In this document: positions 1 to 8,570 of the stretch, piece after piece
How positions within the stretch are numbered: position 1 is the stretch's first letter
Layout: the number at the start of each line of letters is the position of its first letter
Origin: Clostridia bacterium
GTDB taxonomy: Bacteria; Bacillota_A; Clostridia; Christensenellales; Aristaeellaceae
Assembly: GCA_025997215.1 (NCBI GenBank)
Contig: BNUH01000002.1
Span: 62,001 to 126,000, forward strand
DNA length: 64,000 bases
Direction of reading: 5' to 3'
Notes under the pieces: model-generated
The model's database searches: none
Seen by the model: the letters and a program-made list of their open reading frames with translations, nothing else
What the model was told of the DNA's origin: nothing
Position numbers and translations under genes: made by a program

Positions 1-1
1 G

Positions 2-1294
2 ATGCATTACTACGGCGATCCGGCGCAGTATGACTACGACAACAATCAGTTCGGGCATCCGCTCGGCGATCTGTCGCTGATCGATTCCAAGACGGCGGCA
101 CCGCTTGGCGCTGGACCGTACAAGTTCATCAAGTACGAGAATCGTGTCGTATACTACGAGGCTAACGAGAATTACTACGGCGGCGAACCGCTGACCAAGT
201 ATGTTCAATACAAGGAAACCGCCAACGCTGAAGTCGCACCCGGCGTTGCAACCGGGACGATCGACGGTGCCGAGTTGAGCGGCTCGAAGGCCAACTTCGC
301 GCTGATCTCCGGATACAACAGCAACGGCGAGCCAACGGGCGACGTAATCACCACGTTTGCCGTGGATAACCTGGGCTACGGCTATATCGGCCTTAACGCC
401 GACACCGTCAACGTAGGCGGGGTGCCGTTCTCACAGGAATCCCAGTATCTGCGCAAGGCGTTGGCCACCGTATTGGCGGTGTACCGCGACGTATCCATAG
501 ATACGTTCTACGGCGACGCGGCCAGCATCATCAACTATCCCATCTCCAACACCTCCTGGGCAGCGCCTCAGGCGACCGATGAGGATTATAAGGTGGCCTT
601 CTCGGTGGGCGTTGACGGAGCCGACCTATACACATCCGATATGTCCTCCGAGGATAAATATGCAGTGGCTATCGAGGCCGCCAAGCAGTATCTCCTCGCG
701 GCGGGTTACACCTGGGACGACGCGACAGCCAAATTCACCGCCGCTCCGGAAGGCGCTAAACTGGAGTATGAGATCATCGTAGCCGCCAACGGCACCGGCG
801 ATCATCCCAGCTTCGCCATCCTGACCGACGCGAATTATGCGCTCGCGACGCTTGGTATCAACCTGAAGATCAACGATCCGGCCGATTCGAATGAAATGTG
901 GAACAAACTGGACGCCGGCACCCAGGAGCTGTGGTGCGCCGCGTGGCAGTCCACCATCGATCCGGATATGTACCAGGTCTATCATTCCAGCGGGATCGTG
1001 GGCAGAGGCGGCAGCGACAGCAACCATTATCACATCGATCTCCCCGAGCTGGATAAGCTGATCATCGACGCACGCCAGAGCGACGACCAGGCGTTCCGCA
1101 AGGCGACCTACAAGCAGGCGCTGGACATCATAGTGGATAACGCCGTCGAAATTCCGATCTATCAGCGCCAGAATCCGCGCGTATTCTCGACCGAGCGCGT
1201 GGCTATCGATACCATGACCCCGGACATCACCACCTACTGGGGCTGGCTGAACGACATCGAGCTGCTCCAGATGAATGCCAACATGGTAAAGTAA
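2..1294 (+). CDS. Oligopeptide ABC transporter substrate-binding protein, 3' part (5' end outside window)
   Basis: Extracellular solute-binding protein of the SBP_bac_5 (OppA/DppA) family, which captures peptides and hands them to the permease pair encoded downstream. The reading frame is open from the window edge, so the signal peptide and N-terminal lobe are missing; about 430 residues remain, and the first Met is not the real start. The stretch near residues 35-60 (GAGPYKF, then EANENYYGG) is the family hallmark GTGPYkf...NpdYwgG. The C-terminal part has the typical ending with PIYQRQNPRVF, found in this family just before the last domain-closing strands. It is the first gene of a peptide importer operon and is followed by a strong hairpin that probably limits read-through, a common way to keep the binding protein in excess over the membrane parts. 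Family assignment is firm; the exact peptide specificity is not visible. Confidence 0.93.
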   Translation: MHYYGDPAQYDYDNNQFGHPLGDLSLIDSKTAAPLGAGPYKFIKYENRVVYYEANENYYGGEPLTKYVQYKETANAEVAPGVATGTIDGAELSGSKANFALISGYNSNGEPTGDVITTFAVDNLGYGYIGLNADTVNVGGVPFSQESQYLRKALATVLAVYRDVSIDTFYGDAASIINYPISNTSWAAPQATDEDYKVAFSVGVDGADLYTSDMSSEDKYAVAIEAAKQYLLAAGYTWDDATAKFTAAPEGAKLEYEIIVAANGTGDHPSFAILTDANYALATLGINLKINDPADSNEMWNKLDAGTQELWCAAWQSTIDPDMYQVYHSSGIVGRGGSDSNHYHIDLPELDKLIIDARQSDDQAFRKATYKQALDIIVDNAVEIPIYQRQNPRVFSTERVAIDTMTPDITTYWGWLNDIELLQMNANMVK

Positions 1295-1304
1295 TACTCG
1301 GGAT

Positions 1305-1332
1305 GCCAGAGGCGCGGCGACGCGCCTCTGGC
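1305..1332 (+). terminator. Hairpin after the substrate-binding gene (terminator or attenuator)
   Basis: Perfect 11-bp stem GCCAGAGGCGC / GCGCCTCTGGC with a 6-nt loop, starting 10 nt after the stop codon and followed by TTATTTGT. The T tract is imperfect, so it may end only part of the transcripts and let the rest continue into the toxin-antitoxin and permease genes. Confidence 0.7.
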
Positions 1333-1390
1333 TTATTTGTAATCAGTTATACATCCGATGCATAATGTTTATGTGTTGGGAGGCCTAAGA

Positions 1391-1645
1391 TTGGATGTTA
1401 TTCTAAGACGCGAAGCAGAAAGAGACTTAGACAAACTGAACCAGCCAATATATGGTAGGATTATTAGAGCATTGAAGTTGCTGGAAAGCGAACCGCCAAA
1501 GGGGGATATCACCCCGCTTACAGGGAGCAGTACATATAGGGCTCGAGTAGGCGGTTACCGGATAATATTCGAGATTGATAAAGGCCGAGTGGATGTTCAG
1601 TCAATAAAACCACGCGGTCAAGTGTACAAGGGGGGTAGAAAATGA
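1391..1645 (+). CDS. RelE/ParE-type toxin
   Basis: Small basic protein of 84 residues of the RelE/ParE superfamily (ribosome-dependent mRNA interferases or gyrase poisons). The N-terminal helices (REAERDLDKL) are followed by the characteristic strand block with YRARVGGYRIIFEI near residues 48-61 and a C-terminal Y-containing tail, matching the RelE fold layout YRvRvGdYRiiy. A TTG start is preferred because GGGAGG lies 7 nt upstream of it; an ATG 11 codons earlier lacks a ribosome-binding site. Its TGA overlaps the ATG of the next gene (ATGA), giving a toxin-first pair. The DNA is visibly richer in A/T than the flanking transporter genes, and it splits the peptide importer operon, so it looks like an acquired module. 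Which RelE subtype this is cannot be told by eye. Confidence 0.85.
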   Translation: MDVILRREAERDLDKLNQPIYGRIIRALKLLESEPPKGDITPLTGSSTYRARVGGYRIIFEIDKGRVDVQSIKPRGQVYKGGRK

Positions 1646-1899
1646 CCGCTGAGCGTAAGGAATTGCTGGATATTGTCGAAGCGATGCCTGAGGATGATGT
1701 AGTCTTCTTCCATCAGATTTATTTGCGTGTGTTTAAGGGTAGAACCGACGACGAATGTTATGACGACCCAATTATCATCGATCAGGATCTCGATGAAGAG
1801 GATCTGGCCATTTATGCAGAGCGCAAGGCACTCATTGAGCAAAACCCGGATGATTTCGTTTCGTTACAAGATTACCTTGCCAAGAGAGGCTTAGAATAA
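1642..1899 (+). CDS. Putative antitoxin partner of the RelE/ParE-type toxin
   Basis: Acidic protein of 85 residues, translationally coupled to the toxin (ATGA overlap). It carries many Asp/Glu residues (for example DQDLDEEDLA near residues 47-56), the usual property of the labile antitoxin that wraps a basic toxin. I see no clear DNA-binding motif (no obvious ribbon-helix-helix or helix-turn-helix), so the assignment rests on size, charge, overlap and the adjacent toxin. It ends 28 nt before the permease gene, so both module genes are probably co-transcribed with the transporter. Confidence 0.7.
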   Translation: MTAERKELLDIVEAMPEDDVVFFHQIYLRVFKGRTDDECYDDPIIIDQDLDEEDLAIYAERKALIEQNPDDFVSLQDYLAKRGLE

Positions 1900-1927
1900 A
1901 TCTAACTCCGAGAGGCCGTGTTCCAAA

Positions 1928-2914
1928 ATGTGGAAATTCATCATCCGGCGTATCCTGCTCGCCATCGTCATAATCACGTTCGGGGCGCTGATATGCTACT
2001 CGATCATCCGGATGCTGCCCACGTCGTATGTGGAGCGGGTTGCGCGCCAGCGTTCTACCATGCCCGGCGCGAAGCCCTACACGTACATATTGAGCCAGCT
2101 GAATGCGTACTACCACATGGATAGACCCGTGCTCATCGGGTTTGCCAATTGGGGTTGGAACGCCATTCGCGGGCTGTGGGGCGATTCGTGGTTCTTTGAT
2201 CTGCCTGTGACGCAGAAGTTCGCGGACGTGATACCGTACTCGATAGTTCTGAATGCGGTAACGTTATTCCTTCAGATGGGTTTGTGTATTCCGCTGGGCA
2301 TTGCGGCGGCGCGAAAGCAGTACAGCAAGACGGATTATACCGTAACCATCGTGGCTATGGCGTGCATATCGCTGCCCACGTTCTTTCTAGCCACGCTGCT
2401 GAAGTATGTATTCGCCATCAAGCTGGGCTGGGCGGATCTGTACGGCATCGTCGGCCGATATTATGAACAGTTGAATAACTGGGGCAAGTTCGCAGATATG
2501 GCCGCGCACATGGTCTTGCCCACCATCACGCTGACGCTGCTGAACCTGGGCGGCCTGATGCGCTTCACGCGCACCAACATGCTCGAGGTGCTCAACGCGG
2601 ATTATATCCGAACCGCCCGCGCCAAAGGCCTGCCCGAGCGCAAGGTTATTATGAAACACGCATTCCGCAACACGCTGATACCGCTGGTGACCTACATGAG
2701 TTACCTACTGCCGGGCATGTTCGGCGGGTCGCTGATCACCGAGACGCTGTTCCAGATACCGGGCATTGGTTACATATCATACCAGGCGATCATCGGCGGG
2801 GATATCCCGTTCGCGATGTTCTACTTGACGTTCCTGATACTGCTGACCCAGATCAGCCTGATGGTGGCCGACGTGATGTACGCCGTGGTCGATCCGCGCG
2901 TGCGCATATCGTAG
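1928..2914 (+). CDS. oppB: Oligopeptide ABC transporter permease, OppB/DppB type
   Basis: Integral membrane subunit, 328 residues, normal for the family. A first membrane helix at about residues 7-29 is followed by an extracellular stretch, then five further helices. The cytoplasmic EAA loop, which docks on the ATPases, is at about residues 219-258 (DYIRTARAKGLPERKV then HAFRNTLIP). The C terminus ends in the typical YAVVDPRVR. The ribosome-binding site is weak (GAGAGG about 12 nt upstream), so translation may depend on read-through from upstream. Forms the heterodimeric channel with the next gene product. Confidence 0.95.
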   Translation: MWKFIIRRILLAIVIITFGALICYSIIRMLPTSYVERVARQRSTMPGAKPYTYILSQLNAYYHMDRPVLIGFANWGWNAIRGLWGDSWFFDLPVTQKFADVIPYSIVLNAVTLFLQMGLCIPLGIAAARKQYSKTDYTVTIVAMACISLPTFFLATLLKYVFAIKLGWADLYGIVGRYYEQLNNWGKFADMAAHMVLPTITLTLLNLGGLMRFTRTNMLEVLNADYIRTARAKGLPERKVIMKHAFRNTLIPLVTYMSYLLPGMFGGSLITETLFQIPGIGYISYQAIIGGDIPFAMFYLTFLILLTQISLMVADVMYAVVDPRVRIS

Positions 2915-2929
2915 GAAGGGGGAGTAAGC

Positions 2930-4687
2930 ATGATGCAGGTTAACCAGGCCGGTTCGCCGAACACCCCCAACACCCAGCGCCTGGACGACGAAGCGCGAGT
3001 AAAGGTGCTCTCGCCGTCGATGATTGTGTTTAAACGGTTCACGAGGAATCGCCTGGCCGTTATCGGCACGGTGATACTGGCCGTCATGTTCGTATTCTCG
3101 TTTGTGGGCGGGTTGATATCGCCGTATTCCGAGAGCCAGACGTTCTACAAGAACGACGTCATGTGGAAGGAATACGCCAGCCTATCCGTCAACAGTGAGT
3201 ATCGATTCACGGTCGCGCCCGGTGCGTCGCTGCCAAACGCCGCACGCACACAATTCATACTCGCGCTGAACGCCAACAAACCCGCATACGCCGCAGACGG
3301 CGCGGGTTTTGCCTGGGAGAAGCTGGGCGATGATCTGTACGCGATAAGCGAAACCGACGAGGTTGCGACCGCGCTGACGCTTGCTGGCGAATATGTTTAT
3401 ACGGTCAGCCCCAGCGAGACGTTCCCCGAGGCGGCGCAGACCGCCTGTACCGAGGCGCTGAATAATCGCCAGGATTCGTTTGAATTCGACGGCGTTACCT
3501 ATTCTATCACGCGTTCCGGCAAGGCGTACACCGTATCCGCTGCCAAGGAGATCGCGCTGGCCTCAATGCGCGTGTTCGATGCGTTCGAACAGCCGTATGA
3601 GTCCATTACAAATAATTATGACTTCCGAAGGACGGCTTTTGTGGCGCTGGCTTCCGGCGAGGCGGCCTTCGAATTCGACGGTATTCCGTATACGTTGAGC
3701 ACCGAAGGCGATATCGTCACGGTGTATGATAATTCGACGGGCACGCCGACGGAATTCGCCATCGTGTCGAAATATATCGCGCAGGCGTTCTCACCGGACG
3801 TGCGCATATCCATTCCGCTGAAGGATGCCATATTGGATACCATCCGCGAGCGGCGCAGCTCGTTCCTGTTCCCGGATGCCGAGGATCCCGACCGCGAGTA
3901 CCAGATCACCATTCCCAAGCCGGATACATACACCATCAAGCGCGAGTCGATCACCCTGCTGTACGACACCGAAGCGCCTCCTAGCTGGTCGCATTGGCTG
4001 GGCACTGACGTCAACGGTATGGATATGATCACCCGGCTCATGTACGGCGGCCGCGTGTCGCTGCTGGTGGGGTTTGTCGTCGTGCTGCTGGAGCTGATCC
4101 TGGGCGTGATCGTCGGCGGCATCGCGGGCTACTTCGGCAGCACCGTCGATCTGCTGCTGATGCGGTTCATCGATCTGGTGAATACGCTGCCCACCATGCC
4201 CATCCTGCTGATCATGGGCGCGGTGATGGATACGATGGAGGTTAATCCATACTCCAGAATATTTATACTGATGGCCGTATTGGGGCTGCTCGGCTGGACG
4301 GGTATCGCCCGCGTAGTGCGCGGCCAGATATTGACGCTGCGCGAGCAGGACTTCATGGTGGCGGCGGAGGCGACGGGCATCCGCACCAGCTCGCGGATAT
4401 TCAGGCACCTGGTGCCCAACGTCATGCCGCTGCTGATCGTCCAGGCAACATTGTCGCTGGGCGGCGCGGTTACGACCGAGGCCACTCTGTCGTTCCTGAA
4501 TCTGGGCCTCAAGTATCCGCTGGCGTCCTGGGGCACGATCACCAACGCCGCGTCGAATATCTACATCATGACGAACTTCTGGTATCTGTGGATCCCGGCT
4601 GGCGCGTTGATACTGGCGACGGTGCTGGGGTTCAACTTCGTGGGCGACGGGTTACGAGACGCGTTCGACCCGAAGATGAAGCGATAG
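2930..4687 (+). CDS. oppC: Oligopeptide ABC transporter permease, OppC/DppC type, with large extracellular insertion
   Basis: Second membrane subunit. At 585 residues it is almost twice the usual length of about 300. Residues 24-66 hold the N-terminal OppC segment and first helix; the conserved post-loop motif HWLGTDVNGMDMITRLMYGG lies at 355-374, instead of about 40 residues after helix 1. The remaining helices and EAA loop (about 476-510) are normal. The extra roughly 270 residues (about 75-350) should be extracellular by OppC topology. They contain about four degenerate units of some 65 residues, recognisable by an Ala-rich helix followed by a strand pair like FEFDGxxY and a Y-T-V strand (units near 86-150, 151-212, 227-288, 290-345). 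Frame and RBS (GGGGGAG) are clean, so this is not an assembly fusion. The insert's role is unknown; it may bind substrate-binding protein or cell wall. Confidence 0.9.
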   Translation: MMQVNQAGSPNTPNTQRLDDEARVKVLSPSMIVFKRFTRNRLAVIGTVILAVMFVFSFVGGLISPYSESQTFYKNDVMWKEYASLSVNSEYRFTVAPGASLPNAARTQFILALNANKPAYAADGAGFAWEKLGDDLYAISETDEVATALTLAGEYVYTVSPSETFPEAAQTACTEALNNRQDSFEFDGVTYSITRSGKAYTVSAAKEIALASMRVFDAFEQPYESITNNYDFRRTAFVALASGEAAFEFDGIPYTLSTEGDIVTVYDNSTGTPTEFAIVSKYIAQAFSPDVRISIPLKDAILDTIRERRSSFLFPDAEDPDREYQITIPKPDTYTIKRESITLLYDTEAPPSWSHWLGTDVNGMDMITRLMYGGRVSLLVGFVVVLLELILGVIVGGIAGYFGSTVDLLLMRFIDLVNTLPTMPILLIMGAVMDTMEVNPYSRIFILMAVLGLLGWTGIARVVRGQILTLREQDFMVAAEATGIRTSSRIFRHLVPNVMPLLIVQATLSLGGAVTTEATLSFLNLGLKYPLASWGTITNAASNIYIMTNFWYLWIPAGALILATVLGFNFVGDGLRDAFDPKMKR

Positions 4688-4699
4688 GAGGCGGCTGCA

Positions 4700-5944
4700 A
4701 TGGAGGATCGAATCGTTCAGAACGAACCAGACGAACCCACAACCCCGCAGTCGCAAGGCTCCGGCTACATATCAGCGCGCGATTCGCGGCGCATCACGCG
4801 CGAGAATCGGCGCGTCACGAACGCACTGGAGCGTCGGTTTAAGCGCAAGAACGTCCCAGAGAGCGAATACTTCTGCGAGATGAAGAATCCCGCGAACGTT
4901 GTCGAATTTGACGACCTGCATACATACTTTTACACGGATATAGGCACCGTCAAGGCCGTGAACGGCGTGTCGTTCGAAGTACCGCAGGGCAAGACGGTGG
5001 GCGTCGTCGGCGAAAGCGGCTGCGGTAAATCCGTCACCAGCCTGTCGCTGATGCAGCTGCTCCAGCGTCCGCAAGGCCAGATCACGGGCGGAGCCATCCG
5101 GCTGAACTGTGGCACGGACGGCGGATTCAAGGCGCGTTCACGCGGCCATGGCAGCGCCATCGACATCGCTAAGACGCCCTTATATATGATGGAATCGGTG
5201 CGCGGCGAGGTCGTGTCGATGATATTCCAGGAACCCATGACCAGCTTGAACCCCGTCATGCGCATAGGAGATCAGATCGACGAGGTGACCGAGCAGCACC
5301 AGCCCGGCTTAGATAAAGACGCTATAAAAAAGCGCTCGCTTGAGATGATCGAGATGGTAGGCATCGCCAACAGCGAACGCGTGTACCGGATGTATCCGCA
5401 CGAGTTGTCCGGCGGCATGCGCCAGCGCGCCATGATAGCTATGGCGCTGGCGTGCGACCCGCGGCTCATCATCGCGGACGAACCCACCACCGCCCTGGAC
5501 GTCACGATCCAGGCGCAGATACTCGATTTGCTAAGAGGGTTAAAGGATCGGCTGTCCTCCGCGATCATGCTGATCACCCACGACCTGGGTGTCATAGCGG
5601 AGATGGCGGACTTCGTGGTCGTCATGTATGCCGGAAAGGTCGTGGAGAAGGGCACCACGAAGGATGTGTTCCTCAATCCCGCGCATCCCTACACGGTCGG
5701 GCTGATGGCATCCAAGCCCATCATCGGGCGCGACGTCGATCGGTTGTACTCGATCCCCGGTTCGGTTCCAAATCCCATCAACATGCCGGACTATTGCTAC
5801 TTCCGTGACAGGTGCCCCAATTTCCGCAAGGAATGCCTGGGTCCATACCCGCCGGAGATAGCGTTGAGCGATACGCACTTCGCGGCATGCCACCGCGCCC
5901 GCGAGGATAAATCCGTGATCGGTAAAGGGGGTGCTGCTGTATGA
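4700..5944 (+). CDS. oppD: Oligopeptide ABC transporter ATPase, OppD type
   Basis: ATP-binding subunit, 414 residues. Walker A GESGCGKS at about 104-111, Q-loop FQEPM near 176-180, signature LSGGM at 236-240, Walker B LIIADEP at 256-262, H-loop His at 294, and the C-terminal oligopeptide-type domain with Cys residues (DYCYFRDRC...C) that often bind an iron-sulfur cluster in OppD/DppD proteins. It begins with about 65 unusual polar, Arg-rich residues before the ABC domain; the start is supported by TAGGAGG 8 nt upstream, so this extension is probably translated. Pairs with the next gene product; stop and start codons overlap. Confidence 0.95.
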   Translation: MEDRIVQNEPDEPTTPQSQGSGYISARDSRRITRENRRVTNALERRFKRKNVPESEYFCEMKNPANVVEFDDLHTYFYTDIGTVKAVNGVSFEVPQGKTVGVVGESGCGKSVTSLSLMQLLQRPQGQITGGAIRLNCGTDGGFKARSRGHGSAIDIAKTPLYMMESVRGEVVSMIFQEPMTSLNPVMRIGDQIDEVTEQHQPGLDKDAIKKRSLEMIEMVGIANSERVYRMYPHELSGGMRQRAMIAMALACDPRLIIADEPTTALDVTIQAQILDLLRGLKDRLSSAIMLITHDLGVIAEMADFVVVMYAGKVVEKGTTKDVFLNPAHPYTVGLMASKPIIGRDVDRLYSIPGSVPNPINMPDYCYFRDRCPNFRKECLGPYPPEIALSDTHFAACHRAREDKSVIGKGGAAV

Positions 5945-6948
5945 GCCAGCCCGCTTACAAATACAATCCTGACATGTCGCCCGATCCCAGCGCGCTGCTG
6001 TCCGTGCGTGATTTGAAGAAATATTACCCCATTCGCGCGGGGTTCTTCGGTCGGGTTGCGGGGCATGTGCGCGCCGTGGACGGTGTGAGTTTCGACATCC
6101 AGCGCGGCAAGACCCTCGGTTTGGTTGGTGAATCCGGATGCGGCAAGACGACGGTCGGCAAGACCATCCTGCGGTTGAACGATATCACGGGCGGCGATGT
6201 CCTGTTCGACGGCAAGGACATCAACAAGCTCACCCATCGGGAGATGCAGCCGCTGCGCGCCAGGATGCAAATCATATTCCAGGATCCGTATTCCAGCCTG
6301 TCGCCGCGTCTGCCCGTGGGCGAGATCATCGCGGAGGCTGTGCGCGAGCATCGGATCGTCCCGCGCGCAGAGCTGAATTCATACGTCACAAAGGTTATGC
6401 GCTCATGTGAATTACAAACCTATCACAAGGATAGATACCCGCATGAATTCTCCGGCGGACAGCGGCAGCGCATCTGCATCGCCCGCGCGCTGGCGTTGAA
6501 CCCAGACTTCATCGTGTGCGACGAACCCGTATCCGCGCTGGATGTCTCCATCCAAGCCCAGATAATTAACCTGCTGGCTGACCTGCAGCAGCAGTTCGGC
6601 ATGGCATATCTATTCATATCGCACGATCTGTCGGTCGTCGAACATATATCCGACGCGGTCGGCGTGATGTACCTGGGCCAGATGGTGGAATATGGCGAGT
6701 GCCGCGAGATATTCAAGAATCCGCTGCATCCGTACACCAAGGCGCTGTTCAGCGCGATTCCGATACCCGATCCGACCGTGCGTCGGGACAGGATCATATT
6801 GGAAGGCTCGCTGCCCTCACCCGCGCAGGAGTTCAAGGGCTGCCGCTTCGAATCCCGCTGCAAGCAGGCCATGCCGCACTGCAGGGATACCAAACCCGTT
6901 GAGAAGGACGTGGGCGGCGGGCATCGCATCGCGTGCCACTTATATTAG
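5941..6948 (+). CDS. oppF: Oligopeptide ABC transporter ATPase, OppF type
   Basis: Second ATP-binding subunit, 335 residues. Walker A GESGCGKT near residues 63-70, Q-loop FQDPYSSL, signature FSGGQRQR near 165-172, Walker B IVCDEPVSALD, and the C-terminal oligopeptide_HPY segment with the Cys-containing region (CRFESRCKQAMPHC). The start overlaps the oppD stop (ATGA), so production of the two ATPases is coupled. Completes a full peptide importer together with the upstream genes. Confidence 0.96.
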   Translation: MSQPAYKYNPDMSPDPSALLSVRDLKKYYPIRAGFFGRVAGHVRAVDGVSFDIQRGKTLGLVGESGCGKTTVGKTILRLNDITGGDVLFDGKDINKLTHREMQPLRARMQIIFQDPYSSLSPRLPVGEIIAEAVREHRIVPRAELNSYVTKVMRSCELQTYHKDRYPHEFSGGQRQRICIARALALNPDFIVCDEPVSALDVSIQAQIINLLADLQQQFGMAYLFISHDLSVVEHISDAVGVMYLGQMVEYGECREIFKNPLHPYTKALFSAIPIPDPTVRRDRIILEGSLPSPAQEFKGCRFESRCKQAMPHCRDTKPVEKDVGGGHRIACHLY

Positions 6949-6950
6949 TT

Positions 6951-7154
6951 ATGGATACAAACCGACCCGCTAAGCCGCAGGCCCTGCCGCAGCTGGATCC
7001 GCCGGAATCCCCGCGTCAGCCGCCGAATCTGTCCCGCCGTGAAACCATATGGATCATGCTGGGCGGGCTGAAGGCCGGATTCCTGATTGCGGGTATAATG
7101 AGCGCTACGATGATACTGGTGGTTGTTGCGCTCCGGCTGTTGTGGAGAGTGTAA
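6951..7154 (+). CDS. Small single-pass membrane protein, unknown
   Basis: 67 residues starting 2 nt after the oppF stop. The first 30 residues are Pro-rich and polar; one clear membrane helix spans about residues 40-64 (GFLIAGIMSATMILVVVALRL) and the protein ends in RV. The polar, then RRE-containing N-terminal half would be cytoplasmic by the positive-inside rule. No family recognised. It is followed with a 13-nt overlap by the polymerase gene, so it may be a translational bridge between the transporter operon and dinB. Could be a regulator of the neighbouring importer, but nothing in the sequence shows this. Confidence 0.6.
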   Translation: MDTNRPAKPQALPQLDPPESPRQPPNLSRRETIWIMLGGLKAGFLIAGIMSATMILVVVALRLLWRV

Positions 7155-8407
7155 CGGCGGCTAAGCCGCATCGGTCAAAGCCGTCGAGTGACAGGATCAT
7201 CTTCCATTGCGACTGCAACAGCTTCTTTGCCAGCGTCGAGGAAACGTTCAACCCCGAGCTGCGCAAGGTGCCCATGGCGGTGGCCGGGGATCCGCAGATG
7301 CGCCACGGCATCGTCGTAGCCAAGAACGAGCTGGCGAAAAAGTACAACATCAAGACCGCTGAGACGGTATGGAGTGCGAAAAATAAATGCCCGCAGCTGG
7401 TACTGATGCCGCCGCGCCACGGTGAGTATCAGTACTTCAGCGAGCGGGTTAACGCTATCTATGAGCAGTATACGCCGCTGGTTGAGCGGTTCGGGATTGA
7501 CGAGAGTTTTCTGGATTTGACGGGGTGCTTATCTAATTATAATGAGGATGGCCTCAAACTGGCCCATGTGATACGCGAGCGGATCAAGCGGGAGATCGAT
7601 ATAACCATCAGCATAGGAGTGTCGTGGAACAAGATATTCGCCAAGCTGGGCTCGGATTATAAGAAGCCCGACGCCGTAACTGAAATAAGCCGTAACAATT
7701 GGAAGGAAATCGTATTCCCGCTGCCGGTGGGCGACCTGTTCTTTGTCGGGCGTAAGACCGTCGAGGCGTTGTCCAAGCTCGGCGTGCAAACGATAGGCGA
7801 GCTGGCCGCGTGTGAGCGCGGGTTATTGTTAAAGGAATTCGGCAAGTTCGGCGAGCAGCTGTACATCAACGCGAATGGGCTGGACAGCAGTCCCGTTGCG
7901 GAGTCTGGCGCCTATGAGCAGGCCAAATCCATCGGCAATGGATACACGTTCAGCCGCGACCTGATTACCGACGAGGATATCCGCACGGGCGTTATATATC
8001 TGACGGACAGCGTGGCTAGCCGTCTGCGCGCGCAGGGCTTCAAGTGCCGAACCGTGTCCGTGTCGATCAGGGATAATACGCTGAAAACCATATCGCGGCA
8101 GACTTCGCTCGAAACGCCGACCTATCTGGCTAAGGAGATTGCCGACGCCGCCCGCGCGCTGATCGCCAAACACTGGCCCAGCGGCAAGCGCATCCGCACG
8201 CTGACCGTCACCGCCGAGAATCTGGTGCCCGCCGATTGCGAGCGTCACGAACAGCTCTCCTGGTTCACCGAACCCGCCAAACCCAACACCGACAGCATCG
8301 AGCGGCTGGAGAAGGCCATCGACGGCATCCGCGATAGGTTCGGCAGACACAGCGTCCAACAGGCTGTGATCATGGGGAATGACCTGGGGATTAACGACGA
8401 GGATTGA
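7142..8407 (+). CDS. dinB: DNA polymerase IV (Y-family translesion polymerase)
   Basis: Error-prone polymerase that copies past damaged bases. Using the GTG at this start gives 421 residues, close to the usual 350-420; upstream in-frame codons lie in the membrane-protein gene and the protein family signal starts only after about 17 residues. Catalytic carboxylates are in place: Asp24 in FHCDCNSFFASVE and Asp120-Glu121 in ERFGIDESFLDLTG. The motif SIGVSWNKIFAKLGSDYKKP and the helix-hairpin-helix region (GRKTVEALSKLGVQTIGEL) are typical. I see no clear beta-clamp binding motif at the C terminus. The position at the tail of a peptide importer operon is unusual for an SOS-type gene; no LexA-like box was found, though the start lies inside another gene. 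Confidence 0.92.
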   Translation: MESVTAAKPHRSKPSSDRIIFHCDCNSFFASVEETFNPELRKVPMAVAGDPQMRHGIVVAKNELAKKYNIKTAETVWSAKNKCPQLVLMPPRHGEYQYFSERVNAIYEQYTPLVERFGIDESFLDLTGCLSNYNEDGLKLAHVIRERIKREIDITISIGVSWNKIFAKLGSDYKKPDAVTEISRNNWKEIVFPLPVGDLFFVGRKTVEALSKLGVQTIGELAACERGLLLKEFGKFGEQLYINANGLDSSPVAESGAYEQAKSIGNGYTFSRDLITDEDIRTGVIYLTDSVASRLRAQGFKCRTVSVSIRDNTLKTISRQTSLETPTYLAKEIADAARALIAKHWPSGKRIRTLTVTAENLVPADCERHEQLSWFTEPAKPNTDSIERLEKAIDGIRDRFGRHSVQQAVIMGNDLGINDED

Positions 8408-8483
8408 CGATTATCGAGCGTCAATGTTCACATCGTGTTATCAAGATTCCCACGCATTTCCTGTATTGTCTGCATAAAACGCC

Positions 8484-8512
8484 TTGACAAATAGTGCTGT
8501 TCGGTGGATAAT
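8484..8512 (+). promoter_or_regulatory. Sigma-A promoter of the ChvE-like binding-protein gene
   Basis: TTGACA at 8484-8489, 17-bp spacer, GATAAT at 8507-8512, about 58 nt upstream of the start codon. Six of six and five of six matches to consensus. Just upstream (8474-8483) lies ATAAAACGCC, which recurs near the other two sugar operons. Confidence 0.85.
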
Positions 8513-8570
8513 TAACGTATTCAAATGGTTTCCAAAAATTATCTACAGAACGGAAAGGGGTTACTCAATC

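Noticed and set aside
3616..4408. Long minus-strand frames opposite oppC
   Set aside because: They mirror the GC-rich codon pattern of a clearly real gene on the plus strand and have no family resemblance or RBS.
8403..8425. ATTGACG/CGTCAAT hairpin after dinB
   Set aside because: No T tract follows and the loop is large; too weak to call a terminator.
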